Shown piece by piece: positions 54,846-64,000 of a stretch of DNA of 64,000 nucleotides (positions are counted from its first letter, which is position 1; each line of letters opens with the position of its first letter). This stretch comes from Paracoccus saliphilus (GTDB lineage: Bacteria; Pseudomonadota; Alphaproteobacteria; Rhodobacterales; Rhodobacteraceae). A program made the position numbers and the translations under genes. The stretch is taken from assembly GCA_003255745.1 (NCBI GenBank), contig QKYL01000005.1:16112-80111 (forward strand), given 5' to 3'. The notes under the pieces are model-generated. The model was not told where the DNA came from, made no database searches, and saw only the letters and a program-made list of their open reading frames with translations.

Positions 54846-56674
54846 TCCGCACCCCTCTGCGCCCCTTGGCCCGCATTCTTCGTGCCCGTGAACGCGGCGA
54901 GAACCCCGACGACATCGAGGCCGAGAACCGCCGCCGCCGCCACGAGCAGATCCAGGACCGCGCCCGCCGCCGGGCCGAAGGGCGGCTGGTGCTGATGGCC
55001 TGCTGTTTCGTGCTGGCCTTTGGCACGGTCGGGGTCCGGATGGGAGCCCTTGCCTCCAGCCAGCCGTCCGAGCCGCGGGCCCAGGTGCTGTCGGCGCAGA
55101 TCATGTCGCAGCGGGCGGACATCACCGACCGCAGGGGTCGGGTTCTGGCCACCAACCTGCTGACGCATTCGGTTTATGCCCATCCCCACCAGATGGTCGA
55201 TCCGATCGCCACGGCGCAAGGTCTGGCGCGGATATTCCCGGATCTGGATGTCGAGCGCCTGACCAAGGACTTTACCAGTGGGCGCAAGTTCCTGTGGATC
55301 AAGCGCAAGATCAGCCCCGAACAGATGCAGGCGGTTCATGACCTGGGCGAACCCGGCCTGCTGTTCGGCCCGCGCGAGATGCGCATCTATCCTAATGGCG
55401 ACGTGGCCGGGCATATCCTGGGCGGTTCGGGCTTTGGCAACGAAGGCGTGAACAGCGCCGAGGTGATCGGCATTGCAGGGGTCGAAAAGGCGTTCGACGC
55501 CTGGCTGCGCGACCCGGCGAACGACGGCGCGCCGCTGTCGCTGTCCATCGACCTGACGCTGCAGCAGGCAATGGAGGACGTGCTGGCTTCGGGCATGAAC
55601 GTGATGAGCGCCAAGGGCGCCACGGGCATCCTGATGGAGGTCGCCTCGGGCGAGATCCTTGCCATGGCCAGCCTGCCCGATTTCGACCCCAATGACCGCC
55701 CCCGGCCGCTGCTGAAGGGTGACCCGTCCGACAGCCCGCTGTTCAACAGGGCCGTGCAGGGCCAGTACGAGCTGGGATCAACCTTCAAGATTTTCCCCGT
55801 TGCGCAGGCGCTGGACCTGGGGCTGATCAACCCGGCCAGCGGCATCAACGCGCAGGCGCCGATGCGCATCGGCCGTTTCCTGATCAATGATTTCCACAAT
55901 TACGGCCGCGAACTGAGCGCCACGGATGTGATCGTCAAATCTTCGAACGTTGCGACGGTCCGCATCGCGCAGATGATCGGGGTCGAGCGGCAGAAGGACT
56001 TTCTGGACAAGCTGGGCCTGTTCGTCCCCACGCCGATCGAGATGGTGGAGGCGCCGACCGGCCAGCCGCTGGTCCCGCAGCGTTGGCCTGCCGTGACCGC
56101 CGCGACAGTCAGCTTTGGCCACGGCCTTGCGGCCAGCCCGCTGCATCTGGCAGCGGCCTATGCCACCATCGCCAATGGCGGCAAGCGCGTGACACCGACC
56201 CTGGTTCACGGCCGCCAGCGGCCCGAAGGCGAGCAGGTGCTGTCGCCGCGCGCGGCCGCCATGTCGGTGGACATGCTGCGCCAGGTCGTGACGCGCGGCA
56301 CCGCGCGTCAGGCCGAGGTGCCGGGATATGAGGTGGCCGGCAAGACCGGCACCGCCGACAAGCCGCGTGCCTCGGGCGGGTATTACAAGAACAAGGTGAT
56401 CGCGACCTTTGCCTCGGTCTTTCCGGCCAGTAATCCCAAATACGTGCTGATCGTGGCACTGGACGAACCCACCGCCGCCATCGGCGCAGGCGCGGAAAGC
56501 CGCACCGCCGGCCATACCGCCGTTCCCGTCGCGGCCGAGGTGATCCGCCGGGTCGGCCCGCTGCTGGGGCTGGAGCCGATCACCGACGAAAAACTGCCGA
56601 CGATCGCCGCGCGCTTTGAACCCCGTGTTGAACACGACGAAGCGGCTGAGATAAAGCTCGTCGCGAACAAATGA
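54842..56674 (+). CDS. ftsI: Penicillin-binding protein 3 / FtsI, septal transpeptidase
   Basis: 610 residues. A cytoplasmic N-terminus (1-45, Arg-rich), one membrane helix (about 48-68), the pedestal domain, then the transpeptidase domain with the serine motif STFK (in ELGSTFKIFPV), SSN (KSSNVATVRI) and KTG (GKTGTADKP). FtsI cross-links septal peptidoglycan with FtsW. It overlaps ftsL and murE by 4 nt each. Confidence 0.97.
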   Translation: MIRTPLRPLARILRARERGENPDDIEAENRRRRHEQIQDRARRRAEGRLVLMACCFVLAFGTVGVRMGALASSQPSEPRAQVLSAQIMSQRADITDRRGRVLATNLLTHSVYAHPHQMVDPIATAQGLARIFPDLDVERLTKDFTSGRKFLWIKRKISPEQMQAVHDLGEPGLLFGPREMRIYPNGDVAGHILGGSGFGNEGVNSAEVIGIAGVEKAFDAWLRDPANDGAPLSLSIDLTLQQAMEDVLASGMNVMSAKGATGILMEVASGEILAMASLPDFDPNDRPRPLLKGDPSDSPLFNRAVQGQYELGSTFKIFPVAQALDLGLINPASGINAQAPMRIGRFLINDFHNYGRELSATDVIVKSSNVATVRIAQMIGVERQKDFLDKLGLFVPTPIEMVEAPTGQPLVPQRWPAVTAATVSFGHGLAASPLHLAAAYATIANGGKRVTPTLVHGRQRPEGEQVLSPRAAAMSVDMLRQVVTRGTARQAEVPGYEVAGKTGTADKPRASGGYYKNKVIATFASVFPASNPKYVLIVALDEPTAAIGAGAESRTAGHTAVPVAAEVIRRVGPLLGLEPITDEKLPTIAARFEPRVEHDEAAEIKLVANK

Positions 56675-58170
56675 CGGGTGGGATTGTGAGCAAGGACGAG
56701 GTGACGCTGTCGCAGCTGGGGCTGCACGCGCGCGACGGGCGGGACCCGATCATCACGGGGCTGTCGATCGACAGCCGCACAGTCAAGCCGGGACACTTGT
56801 TCGCGGCGCTTCCGGGATCGGCGCTGCATGGCGGCGAATTCATCCAGTACGCGCTGCGCATGCAGGCGGCGGCGGTGCTGACCGACCGCAAGGGCGCCGA
56901 GATTGCGGCCGATGTCCTGGCAGACTGGCCGGGCGCGGTGGTGGTGGCCGAGGATCCGCGTGCGGCCCTGGCGGGGGCGGCGTCCCTGTGGTTCCAGGAT
57001 CAGCCCGAGCATGTGGTGGCGGTCACCGGCACCAGCGGCAAGACCAGCGTCGCAAGCTTTACCCGCCAGATCTGGCAGGCTCTGGGTCACAAGGCCATCA
57101 GCCTGGGGACGATGGGGGTCGAGGGCGATTACCACGCCAAGCTGGCCCATACGACGCCCGACCCGCTGACCCTGCATCGCGTCCTGTCCGAGGCCGTCGC
57201 GGCGGGCGTGACCCATGCGGCGATGGAGGCGTCGAGCCACGGGCTGGACCAGCGGCGCCTGGACGGCGTGCAGGTCGAGGCGGGCGCCTTTACGAATTTC
57301 AGCCAGGATCACCTGGACTACCACGCGGGCTTTGACGAGTATTTTGCCGCCAAGGCGCTGCTGTTCAACCACATCCTGCAGGACGGCGCCGCGGCCGTGA
57401 TCAACATCGACAGCCAACGCGGTCGGCAGATGGCCGACATCGCCAAGGATCGCGGCCTGGCGCTGACCACGGTCGGCACGGGCGAGAGCGCGATGCTGCG
57501 CATCCTGGGACAGCGCTATGACGCGACCGGGCAGGACCTGCGTTTTTCGGTGATGGGCCAGGCGCATCTGGTGCGGCTGGGACTGATCGGTGGCTTTCAG
57601 GCCGAGAACGTGCTGGCCGCGATGGGTCTGTGCCTTGCAGCGGGCGATGCGGCCGAGGCGATCATCGGCGTGCTGCCCACGCTGGCCACGGTGCGGGGCC
57701 GGATGCAGCTGGCCGCGCAGCGCGACAATGGTGCGGCGGTCTTTGTCGATTACGCCCACAAGCCGGGCGCCGTGACCGCCGCGCTGCAGTCGCTGCGCCC
57801 GCATGTGATGGGACGCATCGTCTGCATCATCGGGGCCGGTGGCGACCGCGACCGCGGCAAGCGCCCGCTGATGGGCCAGGCGGCGCGCGAACATGCCGAC
57901 GTGGTGATCGTCACGGACGACAACCCGCGCACCGAAGACCCGGCGCTGATCCGTGCTGCCGTGATGGAAGGTGCAGGCCCTGAGGCGACCGAGGTGGCCG
58001 ATCGTGCCGAGGCAATCCTGCGTGGAGTAGATGCGCTGCAGCCAGGCGATGCGCTGCTGATCTGCGGCAAGGGCCATGAGACCGGTCAGATCGTCGGGCA
58101 GGATGTTTATCCCTTCGACGACGCCGAACAGGCCTCGGTCGCGGTCGCGGCACTGGACGGCCGGATATGA
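56671..58170 (+). CDS. murE: UDP-MurNAc-tripeptide synthetase MurE
   Basis: 499 residues. Adds the third residue of the stem peptide to UDP-MurNAc-L-Ala-D-Glu. Motifs are the ATP-binding GTSGKTSVASF, MEASSHGLDQRRL, and TDDNPRTEDP, whose DNPR indicates meso-diaminopimelate as substrate. The ATG at 56671 overlaps the ftsI stop (ATGA); GTG 56686 would shorten it by five residues. Confidence 0.96.
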   Translation: MTGGIVSKDEVTLSQLGLHARDGRDPIITGLSIDSRTVKPGHLFAALPGSALHGGEFIQYALRMQAAAVLTDRKGAEIAADVLADWPGAVVVAEDPRAALAGAASLWFQDQPEHVVAVTGTSGKTSVASFTRQIWQALGHKAISLGTMGVEGDYHAKLAHTTPDPLTLHRVLSEAVAAGVTHAAMEASSHGLDQRRLDGVQVEAGAFTNFSQDHLDYHAGFDEYFAAKALLFNHILQDGAAAVINIDSQRGRQMADIAKDRGLALTTVGTGESAMLRILGQRYDATGQDLRFSVMGQAHLVRLGLIGGFQAENVLAAMGLCLAAGDAAEAIIGVLPTLATVRGRMQLAAQRDNGAAVFVDYAHKPGAVTAALQSLRPHVMGRIVCIIGAGGDRDRGKRPLMGQAAREHADVVIVTDDNPRTEDPALIRAAVMEGAGPEATEVADRAEAILRGVDALQPGDALLICGKGHETGQIVGQDVYPFDDAEQASVAVAALDGRI

Positions 58171-59537
58171 GTCTTTGGACAGCGCAGGAGGCCGCCGCCG
58201 CAACGGGCGGGCGGGTGCAGGGCGACTGGACGGCCGCCGGCGTGTCGATCGACACGCGGACGCTGGCGCCGGGCGATCTGTTCGTGGCCCTTCAGGCGGC
58301 GCGCGATGGTCATGATTTCGTGGCACAGGCACTGGACAAGGGTGCGGCCGCCGCGCTGGTTAGCCGTGTTCCAGACGGACTGCCCGCCGATGCCCCGTTG
58401 CTGGTTGTGGCCGACGTGCTGCGCGGGCTGGAGGATCTGGGCCGCGCCGGCCGCGCCCGCATGCGCGCCAAGGTCCTCGCGATCACCGGGTCGGTGGGCA
58501 AGACCTCGACCAAGGACATGGCGCGTGTCGCGCTGGCAGGGCAGGGGCGCATCCACGCCGCCGAGGCCAGCTACAACAACCACTGGGGCGTGCCGCTGAC
58601 CTTGGCGCGGATGCCGGCGGACACCGATTTCGCAATCATCGAGATCGGCATGAACCACCCTGGCGAGATCGCGCCCTTGTCGCGCATGGCGCGCCCGCAT
58701 GTGGCCTTGATCACCACCATCGCCGCCGCACATCTGGAAGCTTTTGGCGTTATTGAAGGGATCGCCCGCGAAAAGGGCGCCATTTTCGAAGGGCTGGAGC
58801 CAATCGGCACCGCTATCCTGCCCGAGGATCTTGAGGTGACCCAGATCCTGCGCGATTGCGCGGATGCGGCGGGCGCCATCGTCGTGGGGTTCGGCGAACA
58901 TGGCGCGGCGCGTCCGCTGCGCATCCAAGCGTCCGACGGGCAGCTGTCCTGCAAGGCCCGGATCACCGGAGAGTCCGTCGATTTCACCCTGTCCACGACC
59001 GGGCGCCACTTTGCCATGAACGCGGTCGGCGTGCTGGCGGCGCTGGCGGCGGCGGGCGCGGACCTGACGCAGGCGGCCGCGCGACTGGCAGACTGGCAGC
59101 CCCCCAAGGGCAGGGGCGCGGTCGAGGATCTGGGAGGGATCCGCCTGATCGACGACGCCTTCAATGCCAATCCCGCCTCGCTATCTGCGGGGCTTGAGAT
59201 GCTGGCCGGCCTGCCGGCCGAACGCCGGGTCGCGATCTTGGGTGACATGCTGGAACTGGGCCCGGACGAGGTCGCGCTGCACCGCGCGGTTGCCCATGAC
59301 CCTGCAATGCAGGCGGTGGGGCTGGTCCATTGCGCCGGACCGCGCATGCGCCACCTGCACGAGGCACTTCCCGAAGCCCGGCGCGGGCTGTGGACTGAAA
59401 CGGCGGCCCAGCTTGCCGCCCGCGCTGACGAACTGGTCCGACCGCAGGATGTCGTGCTGGTGAAGGGATCAAAATCCTCGCGCATCTCGACCGTGGTCGA
59501 GGCGCTGCGGGCCATGGCCGCCCAAGACAAAGGATAA
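58167..59537 (+). CDS. murF: UDP-MurNAc-tripeptide:D-Ala-D-Ala ligase MurF
   Basis: 456 residues. Adds D-Ala-D-Ala to complete the pentapeptide precursor. ATP motif [12 protein letters not shown], the [13 protein letters not shown] segment, and [17 protein letters not shown] near the C-terminal domain. It overlaps murE by 4 nt and lies 4 nt before mraY. Confidence 0.96.
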   Translation: MSLWTAQEAAAATGGRVQGDWTAAGVSIDTRTLAPGDLFVALQAARDGHDFVAQALDKGAAAALVSRVPDGLPADAPLLVVADVLRGLEDLGRAGRARMRAKVLAITGSVGKTSTKDMARVALAGQGRIHAAEASYNNHWGVPLTLARMPADTDFAIIEIGMNHPGEIAPLSRMARPHVALITTIAAAHLEAFGVIEGIAREKGAIFEGLEPIGTAILPEDLEVTQILRDCADAAGAIVVGFGEHGAARPLRIQASDGQLSCKARITGESVDFTLSTTGRHFAMNAVGVLAALAAAGADLTQAAARLADWQPPKGRGAVEDLGGIRLIDDAFNANPASLSAGLEMLAGLPAERRVAILGDMLELGPDEVALHRAVAHDPAMQAVGLVHCAGPRMRHLHEALPEARRGLWTETAAQLAARADELVRPQDVVLVKGSKSSRISTVVEALRAMAAQDKG

Positions 59538-59541
59538 TGCC

Positions 59542-60624
59542 ATGCTCTACTGGCTCAGCAACCTGTCCGAGGGCGGGGACGTCTTCAACCTGTTCCGCTA
59601 TATCACCTTCCGAGCGGGGGCTGCCTTCTTCACGGCGCTGTTCTTCGGCTTTATCTTCGGGCGTCCGCTGATCAACCATCTGCGCCGCGTCCAGAAGAAA
59701 GGCCAGCCGATCCGCGACGACGGCCCGCAAAGCCACCTGTCCAAGGCCGGCACACCGACTATGGGGGGGCTGCTGATCCTGTCGGGGCTGCTGGTGTCGA
59801 CCCTGCTCTGGGCGCGGCTGGACAACGGTTATGTCTGGGTCGTGCTGCTGGTAACTGCCGCTTTCGCCGGAATCGGCTTTGCCGACGATTATGCCAAAGT
59901 CACCAAGCAGAACACCAAGGGCGTCAGTTCCCGCATCCGCATGCTGCTGGGGTTGGTGATCGCCGCCCTGGCGGGGCTGGCTGCATCCTTGATGCATCCC
60001 GACGCCCTGACGAACCAGCTGGCCCTGCCGATCTTCAAGGATGCGCTGATCAACCTGGGCTTCCTGTTCATCCCCTTTGCGATGATCGTGATCGTGGGTT
60101 CGGCCAATGCGGTGAACCTGACGGATGGCCTGGACGGGCTGGCGATCATGCCGGTGATGATGGCAGCGGGCACCTTGGGCATCATCGCCTATACGGTCGG
60201 CCGCGTGGACTTTACCGAATACCTGGGCGTCCACCACGTTCCCGGCAGCGGCGAGATCCTGATCTTTGTCGCGGCGCTGATCGGCGGCGGCCTGGGCTTT
60301 CTGTGGTACAACGCCCCGCCGGCGGCGGTCTTCATGGGCGACACCGGCAGCCTGGCTTTGGGGGGTGCCCTGGGGGCCATTGCCGTGGTGACCAAGCACG
60401 AGATCGTTCTGGCCATCGTTGGCGGCCTTTTCGTGGTCGAGGCGCTCAGCGTGATCATCCAGGTCCTGTATTTCAAGCGAACCGGCAAGCGCGTCTTCCT
60501 GATGGCCCCGATCCACCACCACTTCGAAAAGAAGGGCTGGGGCGAGGCGCAGATCGTGATCCGGTTCTGGATCATCGCGCTGATCCTTTCGTTGATCGGT
60601 CTGGCCACGCTGAAGCTGCGCTGA
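59542..60624 (+). CDS. mraY: Phospho-MurNAc-pentapeptide translocase MraY
   Basis: 360 residues, about ten membrane helices. Transfers phospho-MurNAc-pentapeptide to undecaprenyl phosphate, making lipid I. Signature segments: [13 protein letters not shown], the Asp pair in [22 protein letters not shown] and the C-terminal [23 protein letters not shown]. Confidence 0.97.
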   Translation: MLYWLSNLSEGGDVFNLFRYITFRAGAAFFTALFFGFIFGRPLINHLRRVQKKGQPIRDDGPQSHLSKAGTPTMGGLLILSGLLVSTLLWARLDNGYVWVVLLVTAAFAGIGFADDYAKVTKQNTKGVSSRIRMLLGLVIAALAGLAASLMHPDALTNQLALPIFKDALINLGFLFIPFAMIVIVGSANAVNLTDGLDGLAIMPVMMAAGTLGIIAYTVGRVDFTEYLGVHHVPGSGEILIFVAALIGGGLGFLWYNAPPAAVFMGDTGSLALGGALGAIAVVTKHEIVLAIVGGLFVVEALSVIIQVLYFKRTGKRVFLMAPIHHHFEKKGWGEAQIVIRFWIIALILSLIGLATLKLR

Positions 60625-60631
60625 TCTTCTT

Positions 60632-60677
60632 CTTTGCCCAAATATCCTCGGGGGTCCGGGGGCAGACAGCCCCCCGG
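60632..60677. repeat. Intergenic palindromic element between mraY and murD
   Basis: The 74-bp gap holds TTTGCCCAAATATCCTCGGG followed by a hairpin with arms CCGGGGGC and GCCCCC-C-GG. I recall the same TTTGCCCAAATATCC...GGGGGTCCGGGGG pattern from many intergenic regions of Rhodobacteraceae, so it is probably a dispersed palindromic repeat. It lies inside an otherwise continuous operon; no T-run follows the hairpin, so it is not a clear terminator. Confidence 0.6.
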
Positions 60678-60698
60678 CCGCGACATCAGGAGCCAATC

Positions 60699-62114
60699 AT
60701 GATCCCTGTTCAGGCCGTCGAAGACCAGACCATTGCCGTTCTTGGCCTGGGGCGTTCAGGCAAGGCCACCGCCGCCGCCCTGGCGGCCGGCGGCGCCCGT
60801 GTCGTGGCCTGGGATGACGGCGTCGACACGCGTGAGGCCGCGGCGGCCGAGGGGCTGCGCATCGCCGATCTGACGCGGGACGAGGGGTGGCAGGGTGTGA
60901 CGGCGCTGATCGTGTCGCCGGGGATTCCGCATCTTTATCCGCGCCCGCATCCCGTGATCCAGCAGGCCTACGAGCGGGGCATCCCCGTGGACAACGATAT
61001 TGGCCTGTTCTTTCGCAGTTATGCGACGGATGACTGGGAGGGATTCGACCGTGCCCCGCGCGTCGTCGCCGTGACGGGATCAAACGGCAAGTCAACCACC
61101 ACCGCGCTGATCCACCATATCCTGGTGTCCTGCGGCCGGCCCGCGCAGATGGGCGGCAACATCGGCACCGGCGTCCTGGCCCTGGAGCCCGCGATCGACG
61201 GTGAGGTGGTAGTCCTGGAGCTGTCCAGCTATCAGACCGACCTGGCGCGGGCGCTGACGCCTGATGTGGCCGTCTTCACCAACCTGTCTCCCGATCACCT
61301 GGACCGGCATTCCGGCCACGGCGGCTACTTTGCCGCCAAGCGCCGCCTGTTCGCCGAGGGCGGCCCCGACCGCGCCGTCATCGGGGTGGATGAGGTCGAG
61401 GGATGCTACCTGGCCAACCAGCTTTCGATGGGTCCGACGGACGACCGGGTGATCCGCGTTTCGGCCGGGCAGAAGCTGGATGGGGCAGCATGGTCGGTCT
61501 TTGCCCGCAAGGGTTTCCTGTCGGAATACCGCAAGGGACGCCAGGCCGCGTCAATCGACCTGCGCGCGATACGCGGCCTGCCGGGGGCGCACAACCACCA
61601 GAATGCCTGTGCCGCCTATGCCGCCTGTCGTGCCTTGGGCCTGGCCCCGCGAGACATCGAGGCGGCCTTCCACAGCTTTTCCGGGCTGCCGCATCGCAGC
61701 CAGACGGTGGCCGAGATCGGTGGCGTCCGCTTCGTGAACGATTCCAAGGCCACAAATGTGGATGCCGCCGCCAAGGCGCTGCAGGCTTTCGACCGTATCC
61801 GCTGGATTGCCGGCGGCTTGGGCAAGGAGGGCGGCATTGCCGCGCTGGCGCCGCATCTGGGCCAGGTGGTCAAGGCCTACCTGATCGGCCATTCGGCCCG
61901 CGACTTTGCGCTGGAGATCGGCCAGACCCCCTATGAGATTGCCGAGACGATGGACCAGGCCGTGGCCCGCGCCGCCGCCGAGGCAGAGCCGGGAGACACG
62001 GTTCTGCTGGCCCCGGCCGCGGCCAGCTTTGACCAGTATCCCAACTTCGAAAAGCGCGGCGAGCATTTCGTCCAATTGGTCGAAGCCCTGATCCCAAATG
62101 GAAAAGGGGCATGA
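60699..62114 (+). CDS. murD: UDP-MurNAc-L-Ala:D-Glu ligase MurD
   Basis: 471 residues from ATG 60699 (AGGAG 7 nt upstream). An N-terminal Rossmann domain begins [17 protein letters not shown]. The ATP motif is [18 protein letters not shown], and the central [24 protein letters not shown] and [17 protein letters not shown] blocks are typical. It adds D-Glu to UDP-MurNAc-L-Ala. The usual next genes (ftsW, murG, murC and others) do not follow. Confidence 0.96.
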   Translation: MIPVQAVEDQTIAVLGLGRSGKATAAALAAGGARVVAWDDGVDTREAAAAEGLRIADLTRDEGWQGVTALIVSPGIPHLYPRPHPVIQQAYERGIPVDNDIGLFFRSYATDDWEGFDRAPRVVAVTGSNGKSTTTALIHHILVSCGRPAQMGGNIGTGVLALEPAIDGEVVVLELSSYQTDLARALTPDVAVFTNLSPDHLDRHSGHGGYFAAKRRLFAEGGPDRAVIGVDEVEGCYLANQLSMGPTDDRVIRVSAGQKLDGAAWSVFARKGFLSEYRKGRQAASIDLRAIRGLPGAHNHQNACAAYAACRALGLAPRDIEAAFHSFSGLPHRSQTVAEIGGVRFVNDSKATNVDAAAKALQAFDRIRWIAGGLGKEGGIAALAPHLGQVVKAYLIGHSARDFALEIGQTPYEIAETMDQAVARAAAEAEPGDTVLLAPAAASFDQYPNFEKRGEHFVQLVEALIPNGKGA

Positions 62115-62220
62115 GCAGCCGGCTGTTGAACCGTGGCTGTGCGTGCCGCAGGAGGTGCGGGACCGCTTGTATCTTCTGGGGTTTCAGGGAAGCGTTGGAA
62201 CGGGCAGGGCAGGGGGATGC

Positions 62221-62661
62221 ATGTCGATCGTGATGGATGCAGAGGCGCTGAACGTGTTTCTGACACGGGACTTCCCGCAGGTGGCCGGCAGCTATCGGGT
62301 CGAGCATGCGGACGAAACGCGGCTGGTCGCGCGTCTTGTGACAGGTGACGAGCATCTTCGTCCCGGTGGCACTGTCAGCGGCCCTTCCATGTTCGCGCTG
62401 GCCGACTTGGCAATCTATTGCGCGATCCTTGCGCGGATCGGGCCGGTGGCCCTGGCGGTCACGACCAACGCCTCGATCGATTTCATGCGCAAGCCGGTTG
62501 CAGGGCAGGACCTGCTGGCTGAATGCCGCCTGCTGAAGTTGGGTCGTGTGCTGGCCGTGGCAGAGGCGCTGATCTTTTCCGACGGGCAGGCGGAGCCGGT
62601 GGCACGCTGCTCGATGACCTATTCGATTCCGCCAAAACCGCGGGATTCCAGCCCACTGTGA
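62221..62661 (+). CDS. PaaI-family hotdog thioesterase
   Basis: 146 residues from ATG 62221 (AGGGGG upstream). Hotdog-fold motif LRPGGTVSGPSMFALADLAIYCAI and TTNASIDFMRKPVAGQDLLAECRLLKLGR. These enzymes hydrolyse acyl-CoA thioesters, often aromatic ones; the substrate here is unknown. A thioesterase just before rplM is common in Rhodobacteraceae. Confidence 0.88.
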   Translation: MSIVMDAEALNVFLTRDFPQVAGSYRVEHADETRLVARLVTGDEHLRPGGTVSGPSMFALADLAIYCAILARIGPVALAVTTNASIDFMRKPVAGQDLLAECRLLKLGRVLAVAEALIFSDGQAEPVARCSMTYSIPPKPRDSSPL

Positions 62662-62726
62662 TGGGGTATATCAATACCAATATTGCAATTGCCTGAGGTA
62701 ATTGAACTTTTTGGCTTTCGCTGCGC

Positions 62727-62755
62727 TTGACGCGCGGTCCGCAATCCCCGATACA
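62727..62755 (+). promoter_or_regulatory. Candidate promoter of rplM-rpsI
   Basis: TTGACG (62727-62732) and GATACA (62750-62755) separated by 17 bp, 40 bp before the rplM start. The -35 matches five of six. Confidence 0.55.
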
Positions 62756-62794
62756 CCCGCATCTCGAATGATTACGACCCTGAAGGGACGACCG

Positions 62795-63259
62795 ATGAAA
62801 ACCTACACCGCGAAACCGGCGGAGATCGAGAAGAAGTGGATCCTGATCGACGCCGAGGGCGTCGTTCTGGGCCGCCTCGCCACGATCGTCGCCAACCGCC
62901 TGCGCGGCAAGCACAAGCCGACGTTCACGCCGCACATGGACATGGGCGACAATGTCATCATCATCAACGCCGACAAGGTGCAGATGACGGGCAACAAGCG
63001 CGACGACAAGAAGTACTTCTGGCACACCGGCCATCCGGGCGGCATCAAGCACCGCACCGCCCGCCAGGTGCTGGAAGGCGCCCACCCCGAGCGTGTGGTG
63101 GTCAAGGCCGTCGAGCGCATGATCAGCCGCAACAAGCTGGGCAAGCTGCAGATGACGCATCTGCGTGTCTATGCCGGCGCCGAGCACCCGCATGAGGCGC
63201 AGCAGCCCGAAGTTCTGGACGTCAAGGTCCTGAACAAGAAAAACACCCGGAGCGCATGA
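62795..63259 (+). CDS. rplM: Ribosomal protein L13
   Basis: 154 residues from ATG 62795 ([22 protein letters not shown]). Conserved [38 protein letters not shown] and [20 protein letters not shown]. An early 50S assembly protein. Its stop overlaps an ATG four nt back, leading into rpsI. Confidence 0.97.
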   Translation: MKTYTAKPAEIEKKWILIDAEGVVLGRLATIVANRLRGKHKPTFTPHMDMGDNVIIINADKVQMTGNKRDDKKYFWHTGHPGGIKHRTARQVLEGAHPERVVVKAVERMISRNKLGKLQMTHLRVYAGAEHPHEAQQPEVLDVKVLNKKNTRSA

Positions 63260-63261
63260 TC

Positions 63262-63753
63262 ATGGCCGAAGACATCAAATCTCTGGACGACCTGAAGTCG
63301 GCCGTGTCGGGCACGCCCGCTGCTGTCGTCGAAGCCGCGATCAACCGCGAACCGCAGCGCGACGAGATGGGCCGCAGCTATGCGACCGGAAAGCGCAAGG
63401 ACGCGGTCGCCCGCGTCTGGATCAAGCCCGGCTCGGGCAAGGTCACGGTCAACGGCAAGGACGTGAACACCTACTTCGCGCGTCCGGTTCTGCAAATGAT
63501 CCTGCGCCAGCCTTTTGACGTTGCGGGCGTCGCCGGTCAGTACGACGTGCAGGCGACCGTGAAAGGTGGCGGGCTTTCGGGCCAGGCCGGTGCGGTCAAG
63601 CATGGCATCAGCCAGGCTCTGCAGTTGCACCAGCCCGCCCTGCGCGCGGCGCTGAAGGCCGCCGGCTTCCTGACCCGCGACAGCCGCGTGGTCGAGCGCA
63701 AGAAGTACGGCAAGGCAAAGGCCCGCCGCAGCTTCCAGTTCTCGAAGCGCTGA
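63262..63753 (+). CDS. rpsI: Ribosomal protein S9
   Basis: 163 residues from ATG 63262, which has GGAG 9 nt upstream; an ATG two codons earlier (63256) overlaps the rplM stop but sits only 3 nt from GGAG. S9's C-terminal tail ([19 protein letters not shown]) reaches the P site. An N-terminal extension (about 1-35) before [18 protein letters not shown] is usual in alphaproteobacteria. Confidence 0.96.
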   Translation: MAEDIKSLDDLKSAVSGTPAAVVEAAINREPQRDEMGRSYATGKRKDAVARVWIKPGSGKVTVNGKDVNTYFARPVLQMILRQPFDVAGVAGQYDVQATVKGGGLSGQAGAVKHGISQALQLHQPALRAALKAAGFLTRDSRVVERKKYGKAKARRSFQFSKR

Positions 63754-63780
63754 TACCAGCCCTTCCGAGCGAAAGACATC

Positions 63781-63811
63781 AAGGCGCGACCCCTGCGGGT
63801 CGCGCCTTTTT
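63781..63811 (+). terminator. Rho-independent terminator after rpsI
   Basis: Perfect 12-bp stem AAGGCGCGACCC / GGGTCGCGCCTT with a 4-nt loop and T-run to 63811. The remaining 189 bp to the window edge show no gene I can support. Confidence 0.92.
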
Positions 63812-64000
63812 GCGGTCCGGCCTCGAAAGTCGCGGGAGGGGCAGGGGTGATTCCTGTTATTGGTTATTGCAAAGGCTTCACCGGCTGCTTTGATGCCAAA
63901 CGGCCTGCCGGCATTGTGCATGCAGATCAGCCAGATGGCAAAAATATGGCAGCAGGCTTCAATTTTTCTCTTGCGCCTTTGGTCTGGTGTTCGTAGATAC

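Overview
The window is chromosomal DNA of an alphaproteobacterium in the Rhodobacteraceae, most likely Paracoccus or a close relative. The evidence is high GC with strong G/C third positions, an aa3 oxidase operon (ctaC-ctaB-small ORF-ctaG-ctaE-surf1) whose CtaC closely resembles the Paracoccus protein, ethylmalonyl-CoA pathway genes (ccr, ecm), MipZ, a lipoyl-domain E1-beta, and a DUF1127/CcsR small-RNA locus.

Layout. 1-8.1 kb: 3' end of tolA (with 111-bp tandem repeats), tolB, pal, cpoB, tilS, ftsH, then an OhrR-like regulator. 8.1-16.9 kb: a small chorismate mutase and folD; on the minus strand a hypothetical gene, scoA-scoB, topA, dprA and tldD. 17.1-24.6 kb: the cytochrome oxidase operon running into thrC, an M16 peptidase and a RimJ-like acetyltransferase. 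24.6-30.5 kb: mixed housekeeping genes (FAD-linked oxidase, apt, flavin reductase, GNAT, EcsC, RecD-like helicase). 30.5-35.1 kb: ccr and ecm, divergent, separated by an acyltransferase-3 gene. 35.1-39.7 kb, minus strand: ffh, a vestigial acetyltransferase fragment, chorismate mutase, rpsP, rimM, trmD, rplS, rpmE. 39.8-44.4 kb: TonB-like protein, azoR/lysR pair, EamA transporter, mipZ, DJ-1 protein. 44.4-49.8 kb, minus strand: pdhA-pdhB-pdhC, ftsB, rlmJ, a DUF2945 protein. 49.8-51.0 kb: the small-RNA array. 51.3-63.8 kb: mrp, a long mraZ leader, the first part of the division/cell-wall cluster (mraZ-rsmH-ftsL-ftsI-murE-murF-mraY-murD), a thioesterase, and rplM-rpsI.

The most striking locus is 49849-50989. 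A DUF1127 gene on the minus strand is followed, 10 nt after its stop, by about 20 consecutive stem-loops. On that strand each loop shows CCUCCUCCC or a close variant. This is the architecture of the Rhodobacter CcsR ('cuckoo') RNAs and their DUF1127 partner CcaF1, but greatly expanded. Four tandem 188-bp units of four hairpins make up most of it, and stems change on both arms while loops stay constant. Sixteen or more anti-Shine-Dalgarno-like loops on one precursor is an unusual regulatory object.

Other points of interest are an UpsM-like leader with two MraZ-type boxes and an intrinsic terminator upstream of mraZ, a division cluster that stops after murD, a 49-codon acetyltransferase remnant beside ffh, a long inverted repeat in front of ccr, and a 24-codon leader ORF coupled to the EamA transporter.
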